Shown here in pieces: positions 56,482 through 61,821 of a DNA stretch of 61,821 nucleotides (its first letter is position 1; each line of letters begins with the position of its first letter). Made by a program: the position numbers and the translations under genes. The notes under the pieces were generated by a model, which saw only the letters and a list, made by a program, of their open reading frames with translations, did no database searches and was not told the DNA's origin. Origin of the DNA: Pseudoselenomonas ruminantium (GTDB lineage: Bacteria; Bacillota; Negativicutes; Selenomonadales; Selenomonadaceae); assembly GCA_015058575.1 (NCBI GenBank), contig SVBZ01000036.1, forward strand, positions 1-61,821. Reading direction: 5' to 3'.

Positions 56482-57162
56482 ATGCAGATTTATCATTTGG
56501 ATTTACAGGAATTGCCCTTGTTTCGAGATGTTTCTCCTGAGGAAGTCAATCGTTTCATCGTAAGTACAGGTGCCTTGGTCAAACGCTATGAGAAAGGTAC
56601 GCGTATCCTCAAGGCCTATGAGCCTAATAACAATATTGGCGTGATGGTCGAGGGCAAGGCACAAGTCATAGCGGAGGATCGTTTCGGCAATGAATCGATC
56701 GGGCATACGCTTGAGCGCGGCGCGATGATGGGCAGTGCTTCGGCTATCCTGCCGCTTTTTCAGCCGAATAACAATACTTCGATTGAAACGCTGACAGATG
56801 CTATCGTACTTTGGGTGCCCTACCGGTCGCTGCTGGTAGCTGGGCCAAAACTTGGCCGTACGCATGGTATGGTCATGCGCAACTTGTTGGAAGCGTTTTG
56901 CCGCAAGAATGTTATGATGATGGAAAAAATCGAGCTTTTGTCGCAGAAGACCTTGCGGGAACGGCTGATCCTCTATTTGCTTCAGCGCGAGGGACGCTAT
57001 CAAAGTGAGCAGGTCAAGGTACCAGGGCGCGTGCAGCTGGCTAAAGAAATTGAATGCAATCGCAGTGCCTTGACCCGTGAGATTGCGGCCATGAAGGCTG
57101 AGGGCATGCTGACGATCGGTGAGGATTGGCTGCGGCTCAATAAAGACAAGATCGGGTGTTGA
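56482..57162 (+). CDS. Crp/Fnr family transcriptional regulator, HcpR-like
   Basis: 226 aa. Residues ~10-130 are a cyclic-nucleotide-binding-fold sensor (LPLFRDVSPEEVNRFI, VMVEGKAQVI). Residues ~150-220 are the Crp helix-turn-helix (LRERLILYLLQ, then RVQLAKEIECNRSALTREIAAMKAEGML). It lacks the N-terminal Cys set of FNR, so it is not an FNR-type oxygen sensor. In other anaerobes HcpR controls hcp and responds to NO. GGAGGG lies seven bases before the ATG. The ccmA gene follows after three bases, so the regulator may be co-transcribed with cytochrome maturation genes. Confidence 0.87.
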   Translation: MQIYHLDLQELPLFRDVSPEEVNRFIVSTGALVKRYEKGTRILKAYEPNNNIGVMVEGKAQVIAEDRFGNESIGHTLERGAMMGSASAILPLFQPNNNTSIETLTDAIVLWVPYRSLLVAGPKLGRTHGMVMRNLLEAFCRKNVMMMEKIELLSQKTLRERLILYLLQREGRYQSEQVKVPGRVQLAKEIECNRSALTREIAAMKAEGMLTIGEDWLRLNKDKIGC

Positions 57163-57165
57163 GTC

Positions 57166-57795
57166 ATGATAACGATAAAGTTTGAAGCGGTTACCCAATC
57201 GTTCTATGGCCGGACTATTTTCCAGGATATCGATGCTGTGCTGCAAAGCGGAACGATTACGGCGGTGACTGGTCAAAATGGCAGTGGCAAGTCGACGCTG
57301 CTGAAATTAGCGGCGCGTTTTATGCTGCCGTCTGATGGCCGGGTAAGCGCCTGGGAGGATCAAAAGGAGCTGCGGCGGGCTGAACTGCGCAATAAGCTGG
57401 CCATGGTGACGCCGGAGCTTAGGTTCTATCCACGGCTGACGGCACGGGAAAATATTGCTTTCCTGCTGGGGCTCAGGGGCTTGGAGCTGACGGAGGCGGA
57501 ATACCTGTCGCTGTTAGTACGTGTAGGCTTGCGGGAACAGGATGTGGCGACGGCTTTTACCGGGGAGTTTTCGACTGGCATGCGTCAGCGCCTCAAACTC
57601 GCGGCTTTACTGGCGTCAAGGGCTGACATTTGGCTGCTCGACGAGCCTGGTGCGAACCTCGATGCTGCTGGCCGCGAGCTGGTGCTGCGCGAGGCCCGGC
57701 AGGCGGCCGACGAGGGGCGGCTGGTGCTCTGGGCGACCAACGACAGACGAGAGGAGGCGGCAGCTGATGCAGCAATCCATCTGGCAGGGCATTAA
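57166..57795 (+). CDS. ccmA: cytochrome c maturation ABC transporter ATPase CcmA
   Basis: With CcmB and CcmC this ATPase releases holo-CcmE heme for cytochrome c assembly. 209 aa with Walker A in VTGQNGSGKSTLLKLAARFM, the signature FSTGMRQRLKLAALLAS and Walker B in IWLLDEPGANLDAAG. MITIKFEAVTQSFYG is a typical CcmA-like start. It overlaps ccmB by 29 nt. It begins three bases after the regulator, so the ccm genes could share the regulator's promoter. Confidence 0.88.
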   Translation: MITIKFEAVTQSFYGRTIFQDIDAVLQSGTITAVTGQNGSGKSTLLKLAARFMLPSDGRVSAWEDQKELRRAELRNKLAMVTPELRFYPRLTARENIAFLLGLRGLELTEAEYLSLLVRVGLREQDVATAFTGEFSTGMRQRLKLAALLASRADIWLLDEPGANLDAAGRELVLREARQAADEGRLVLWATNDRREEAAADAAIHLAGH

Positions 57796-58435
57796 GCTTG
57801 TATTCTGCAAAGAGTTGACAGTGGGGATGCGGTTCAAAGCGGCCTGGGCAGCTATGTTCATGTTTGCGCTTACGACGCTGGCATGTATCAGTCTGGCGAT
57901 GCAAGGTGGTGCAGCAGAGCCGCGCCTGCTGGCGGCGCTTTTGTGGGTCAGCTTGTTTTTTGCGGCGATGGCTGGTGCTGATCGCGTGTTTGCAGACGAG
58001 GATACTGCGGGAACGTTGCTGACATTGCGTATTTTTGGACCAGCGCAGGCTGTGCTGCTGGGGAAGATGCTTTATACCTTATTCGTGCTGGTGCTGCTGT
58101 CTTTATTTATAACGCCACTGTTCCTGCTGCTGCTGGATGTGACAGTGACTGCGCCGTTGGTGCTGCTGGGAACTGTACTGCTTGGCAGTACAGGCATAGC
58201 GGCGGCGGGAACGCTGATTGCGGCACTGACAACAGGGGCCAGTGTCCACAGTGGCTTGTTTTCGATATTGATGCTGCCAGTCATCTTGCCCGTGTTTTTG
58301 CCGGCGATATCACTGACAGCAGGAGCTTTCGGCGGGGCGGTAGCAGTTTCGTATCTCGGCGGTATGGCACTCTACGATTTTATTTTGATTGTCGGAGCAT
58401 CGATTTTATTTGATTACCTTTGGTATGAGGATTGA
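57767..58435 (+). CDS. ccmB: cytochrome c maturation permease CcmB
   Basis: The membrane partner of CcmA. 222 aa with six hydrophobic spans; family features are the early LVFCKELTVGMRFKAAW and the FADEDTAGTLLTLRIF loop. The ATG at 57767 has GAGGAGG nine bases before it and gives the usual ~220-aa length. The gene is embedded between ccmA and ccmC in the normal ccm order. Confidence 0.87.
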   Translation: MQQSIWQGIKLVFCKELTVGMRFKAAWAAMFMFALTTLACISLAMQGGAAEPRLLAALLWVSLFFAAMAGADRVFADEDTAGTLLTLRIFGPAQAVLLGKMLYTLFVLVLLSLFITPLFLLLLDVTVTAPLVLLGTVLLGSTGIAAAGTLIAALTTGASVHSGLFSILMLPVILPVFLPAISLTAGAFGGAVAVSYLGGMALYDFILIVGASILFDYLWYED

Positions 58436-58457
58436 CGATTGGTTATATGATACGGGG

Positions 58458-59117
58458 ATGATGATAGTGATACAGAAGAGAATCCTGCCGTGGGTACTGG
58501 GGGGACTGACGGCAGTGTGGTTATATCTGGTGTTTTTGGTGGTACCACCTGCGCAGGGACTGGGAAATTATGTGCGCATCGCATTTTTCCATATACCGAT
58601 GGCGTGGGTGTCTGTGCTGGCGTTTCTCATGAGTGCCTGGTGGGGGGCTGGCTATCTGCGGCGGCAGGAGATGAAGGCAGACCGTTTGAGTGCAGCGTCG
58701 GCCAGGCTGGGGTTGATGTTTGTCGTGCTGGCGACGGCCAGCGGTGCTGTTTTTTCCAAGTTGACCTGGGGGGCATATTGGAATTGGGATCCGCGGCAGA
58801 CGACGATTTTCGTATTGCTGCTGATTTACGGGGCCTATCTGACGTTGCGGGCAGCAATGCCTGAGCCACGGCGACGGGCGCGCGTGACAGCGGTTTATGC
58901 GTTGTTTTCGTTTTTGACGGTACCGTTTTTGGTGTTCATCATTCCAAGGTTGTATTTTTCGTTGCATCCTTCGCCTGTCATCAATGGCAGTGGTTCGCTG
59001 GATATGGACCCTGTGATGCTGGGGACATTGCTGGTGGGACTGCTGGATGCGACATTTCTCTATGTTTGGCTGGTATTCCGAAGCGTTGACAGTGAGGATA
59101 AGGAGGCTCTATCATGA
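58458..59117 (+). CDS. ccmC: cytochrome c maturation heme-handling protein CcmC
   Basis: CcmC passes heme to CcmE on the periplasmic side. It has six membrane spans, the external WWD-type motif in LTWGAYWNWDPRQTTIF, and heme-ligand His residues in FFHIPMAWVSVL and YFSLHPSPVI. The start is uncertain among ATG 58458, ATG 58461 and GTG 58467; ATG 58425 would overlap ccmB. The ccmE start overlaps the last codons (ATGA). No ccmD-like small gene is seen between ccmC and ccmE. Confidence 0.9.
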   Translation: MMIVIQKRILPWVLGGLTAVWLYLVFLVVPPAQGLGNYVRIAFFHIPMAWVSVLAFLMSAWWGAGYLRRQEMKADRLSAASARLGLMFVVLATASGAVFSKLTWGAYWNWDPRQTTIFVLLLIYGAYLTLRAAMPEPRRRARVTAVYALFSFLTVPFLVFIIPRLYFSLHPSPVINGSGSLDMDPVMLGTLLVGLLDATFLYVWLVFRSVDSEDKEALS

Positions 59118-59479
59118 ACCGGAAAGTATTGTTGGGAATGCTTATCCTGGCGTTTATCGGCTATGCAGGGTATAGTTTCGTCGATTCGGTCACACCGTAT
59201 GTCGGCATTGCTGAGGCGCGGACGGCGACGAGCAGTGTCCAGGTCAAGGGGCTGTTGGATAAAAAAGCCGAGGCGCCGCATATGGAAGGCGAATACTTTG
59301 TGTTTACGCTGCTTGATGAGGACACGGGAGAAAATATGCTTGTACGTTTTCACGGGCCGAAACCGGATCAATTTGATGAAGCACATCATATTGTCGCCGT
59401 AGGCAAGTACCGGGATGGTGCATTCCAATCGGATAAACTGCTCATCAAATGCCCGTCGAAATACGAACAGCAGAAATAA
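59114..59479 (+). CDS. ccmE: cytochrome c heme chaperone CcmE, Cys-type
   Basis: A periplasmic heme carrier anchored by an N-terminal helix (MNRKVLLGMLILAFIGYAGYSFVD). An OB-fold follows with VQVKGLLDKK and HHIVAVGKYRDGAFQSDKLL. The heme-binding motif reads CPSKY where classical CcmE has HxxxY, so it is the CxxxY variant known from some sulfate reducers and archaea, where CcmH is also missing. At 121 aa it is shorter than the usual ~150. It is translationally coupled to ccmC and followed by ccmF. Confidence 0.9.
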   Translation: MNRKVLLGMLILAFIGYAGYSFVDSVTPYVGIAEARTATSSVQVKGLLDKKAEAPHMEGEYFVFTLLDEDTGENMLVRFHGPKPDQFDEAHHIVAVGKYRDGAFQSDKLLIKCPSKYEQQK

Positions 59480-59497
59480 ATAAGGAGGCTTCTTCGC

Positions 59498-61597
59498 TTG
59501 ATAGGTACGATATTTTTAGCGGTTGTGCTGGCGCTGGCCTTATGTGCTATGCTTTGTTATGGCGTGCGTACGGAGCGCATGGAACGCTATGGCCGTTGGC
59601 TGACAATCCTTTCGTTTGCCGGTGCGCTGGGCGCAAGTATTTATTTACTGGTCTTGATCTTGGGCAATCATTTTGAAATTGCTTATGTGGCCAGTTATTC
59701 GTCGGCGGAATTACCGATGGTGTATAAGTTCTCGGCTTTTTGGGCGGGGCAGCAGGGCTCGTTTTTGCTCTGGCTGTTGTTCCATGCGGCAGCTGGTGTC
59801 GCTTTGAGCTATCGCCAACGCCTGTCAGCTGCCGGTATGTGCGTGTATATGGTCTTGCAGGCATTGCTGACCATTCTCGTACTGGCTAAAAGCCCGTTCT
59901 TGCCGCAGGAGGTTGCCGTCGAAAATGGTGTTGGCCTGAATCCGTTGTTGCAGGATCCTTGGATGGCTGTCCATCCGCCGATTATCTTCCTTGGCTATGC
60001 GCTCTTGGCCGTGCCGTTTGCCTGCTCGGCAGCAGCGCTTATCGAAGGGCGGGCGGCAAAAGCCTGGCTGGAGACGGCGCGCCGCTGGGCGCTGGTTGCA
60101 TGGGCCTTCCTTGGCGCGGGGATTTTCATTGGCGGCTACTGGGCCTATAAGGTCCTGGGCTGGGGTGGCTTTTGGGGCTGGGACCCTGTTGAGAATTCAT
60201 CGCTCGTACCGTGGCTGGTTGCGGGTATCTTCATCCATGTGCTGCGCGTAGCCCGCGTGCGGCAAGCGGCACTGTCGATGGTGCATCTCGCGGCGGTCTT
60301 TGCGTTCTCGCTGGTTCTTTATGGCACGTTCCTGACGCGCAGTGGCATCCTCGGGGACTTCTCGGTACATTCCTTCAGTGGGACGAGCATCGGCATGACG
60401 ATTGCTGTGGTCAATGCGCTGGTTCTCGTTGGCGGCCTGTTGCTCCTGACTGTCCGGGCGGGGAAGCTGCCACAAGGGGAGATGTATCCTGCTTATGACA
60501 GCCGCGAATTTTTGGTGCTGCTTGGTGCGCTGCTGCTGGTCTTTATCGCGGCTGTTATTTTCCTTGGCATGTCGATGCCGCTTTTGACGCAGCTTGTGGG
60601 CAAGCCGGCTGCTGTTGATACGGACTTTTATGTACGCACGACAATGCCGCTGGCTATTGTCATGATGGTATGCCTTGCGGGGGCCAGCTTTCAGCGCTAC
60701 GGTACGGGCAGCAAAGTGGCATCGTGGAAACCGCTGGGCATATTTCTTTTCCTCGGTGCTGCTTTGGCATGGCTGGCCGGTGTCCGTCAGGTTATGCCGC
60801 TTTTGCTGGCCGGAGCAGCCTTGATGGGCGTTGCCGCATCCGTTTGGAGCTGGCGCAAGCAGGCCATAGGCCTGGGCGGCATGATTGCGCATGCCGGTTT
60901 GGGGCTTTCACTCCTGGCCATCGTCTTGTCTGGCAGCGGCAGCAAGACGGCTTCGCAGGAGCTGGCAGTGGGCGAGCCTGTCACTCTCTATGGACATGAG
61001 ATTGTTTTCAAGGGGCAGGAGTTTGCTGATGATATGCGGGCGAAATACTACATCTATACCGTCGATGGCCGTGAGGTGCGTGCATTGACAAAGCTTCATG
61101 CCAATGGTGAGGATGCGGCTCGCGAGCCAGCTATCGACAAGACGATTGGCGGCGATATTTATATCGCGCCAACGCCGCCGAAAAGCAGCGGCCGCCAGGA
61201 GCTTATCTTAAAGCATGGGCGCATGGATATGGATGATCTTTTTGCTTATCGTTTTGAAGGTGTGTCGCTGGAGGAGCAGGGCGGTGGCAAGATGCTTGTC
61301 AAGGCGGTCATCGCTGTGACCGACGGCGATACGATTGAGCGCGTCGAGCCGACAATACAGGCCACCTTGGAAGGCGGCACGTCCAAGGCTGTGGATGTAT
61401 TCGGCGGCCAGAAACGCATCCGCCTGACAGGCGTAGCTGCTGACCAGAAACAGGTGCGTCTGGAAATCCTGCCATCTATCGAGACAGAGATGGAGCAGGC
61501 CATTACGGCTAGTGTCAGCACAAAGCCATTTATCTGGGTATTGTGGCTCGGCAGTGTGCTGGTCTGTGTGGGGACGCTGGCAGCTGTCAAAAGATAA
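59498..61597 (+). CDS. ccmF: cytochrome c heme lyase subunit CcmF
   Basis: This attaches heme to apocytochrome c. 699 aa with about 14 membrane spans, the WWD heme-handling motif in GWGGFWGWDPVENSSLVPWL, and the downstream LYGTFLTRSGILGDFSVHSF. The C-terminal periplasmic domain (~490-680) precedes a last helix. The TTG start at 59498 has AAGGAGG nine bases upstream. No CcmH or CcmG follows; instead a terminator. Apocytochrome delivery must use other proteins. Confidence 0.92.
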   Translation: MIGTIFLAVVLALALCAMLCYGVRTERMERYGRWLTILSFAGALGASIYLLVLILGNHFEIAYVASYSSAELPMVYKFSAFWAGQQGSFLLWLLFHAAAGVALSYRQRLSAAGMCVYMVLQALLTILVLAKSPFLPQEVAVENGVGLNPLLQDPWMAVHPPIIFLGYALLAVPFACSAAALIEGRAAKAWLETARRWALVAWAFLGAGIFIGGYWAYKVLGWGGFWGWDPVENSSLVPWLVAGIFIHVLRVARVRQAALSMVHLAAVFAFSLVLYGTFLTRSGILGDFSVHSFSGTSIGMTIAVVNALVLVGGLLLLTVRAGKLPQGEMYPAYDSREFLVLLGALLLVFIAAVIFLGMSMPLLTQLVGKPAAVDTDFYVRTTMPLAIVMMVCLAGASFQRYGTGSKVASWKPLGIFLFLGAALAWLAGVRQVMPLLLAGAALMGVAASVWSWRKQAIGLGGMIAHAGLGLSLLAIVLSGSGSKTASQELAVGEPVTLYGHEIVFKGQEFADDMRAKYYIYTVDGREVRALTKLHANGEDAAREPAIDKTIGGDIYIAPTPPKSSGRQELILKHGRMDMDDLFAYRFEGVSLEEQGGGKMLVKAVIAVTDGDTIERVEPTIQATLEGGTSKAVDVFGGQKRIRLTGVAADQKQVRLEILPSIETEMEQAITASVSTKPFIWVLWLGSVLVCVGTLAAVKR

Positions 61598-61636
61598 AAG
61601 AATATAGATTGTGAGCCAGTGGTTCGATGAATATAT

Positions 61637-61675
61637 AAAATCCGATGACTTTTGCTTGAGTTATCGGATTTTTTG
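61637..61675 (+). terminator. terminator of the ccm operon
   Basis: AATCCGATGAC pairs with GTTATCGGATT (one G-U) across a 10-nt loop, followed by TTTTTT. Confidence 0.8.
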
Positions 61676-61705
61676 TAAATTGCAGTTTGACGGTCAGTTC
61701 TAGCC

Positions 61706-61752
61706 ATCCCCTTACCGAGGGGAAGGTGGGCGCGAAGCGCTCGGATGAGGTG
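61706..61752. repeat. palindromic REP-like intergenic element
   Basis: Two small adjacent hairpins: CCCCTT-ACCG-AGGGG and GGGCGC-GAA-GCGCTC, followed by GGATGAGGTG. This form is common between genes in many Firmicutes genomes as far as I recall, but only this copy is clear in the window. The rest of 61753-61821 shows no gene. Confidence 0.5.
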
Positions 61753-61821
61753 TATGCGTCCGTATGGAATCCCGATACTACGAAGCGCGGGGTTCACGGG
61801 GTAGTGCTTTTTCTGTTTCCG

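Overview
The window looks like a flagellated, anaerobic, Gram-negative-walled Firmicute of the Negativicutes, most likely Selenomonas or a close Selenomonadaceae relative. The evidence is a porin with an S-layer-homology (SLH) domain and a C-terminal Phe, flagellins with a sigma-28-type promoter, a SCIFF ranthipeptide locus, a clostridial-style lac/PTS pathway, and cytochrome c maturation genes in a Firmicute-like gene background. The genus is an inference from gene content; there is no rRNA here to confirm it.

Layout. 1-7.2 kb: a truncated flagellin copy, then an intact flagellin with a large Ser/Thr/Tyr/Ala-rich insert, followed by two GT8 glycosyltransferases, a methyltransferase and a GtrA-type membrane protein, which together could be a surface or flagellin glycosylation cluster. 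7.3-9.2 kb: a diguanylate cyclase gene split by a frameshift. 9.4-12.1 kb: a TSCPD protein, a PHP phosphatase, and a SCIFF precursor peptide (45 aa, six Cys, missing from ordinary gene calls) with its radical SAM maturase. 12.4-17.0 kb: a glycolytic operon gapA-pgk-tpiA-gpmI. 17.2-19.0 kb: an uncharacterised IscU-like/GGGtGRT protein pair behind a structured leader. 19.2-20.5 kb: a beta-hydroxyacid dehydrogenase and RidA.

20.6-31.6 kb is a complete beta-1,4-galactan utilisation locus: SLH porin, secreted GH53 endo-galactanase with accessory domains, PTS EIICB and EIIA, 6-phospho-beta-galactosidase, LacAB isomerase, LacC kinase and a class II aldolase replacing LacD, with an RpiR-type regulator. 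Three of its promoters carry the same imperfect dyad, each placed exactly 27 nt (start to start) upstream of the -10 box.

31.8-41.2 kb (minus strand) is an overlapping five-gene operon: an RND pump without an adaptor, two paralogous polytopic proteins, a STAS domain fused to an NRPS-type condensation domain, and a MATE transporter fused to an anti-sigma-kinase-like domain. I recognise no described system with this layout and consider it the best candidate for a new one. 41.4-47.7 kb: a TSUP transporter and a JetABC/MksFEB (Wadjet-like) condensin operon that lacks the JetD nuclease.

47.9-54.5 kb: a chemoreceptor, a small protein with three VSNFG repeats of unknown function, a two-REC regulator and a FIST-domain hybrid kinase. 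54.6-57.2 kb: hybrid cluster protein (Hcp) and a Crp/Fnr-family regulator, each preceded by a 14-bp dyad at -41.5. 57.2-61.6 kb: ccmABCEF with a Cys-type CcmE and no CcmD or CcmH. No rRNA, tRNA, CRISPR array, insertion sequence or prophage was seen, and no stretch over 300 bases lacks a gene.
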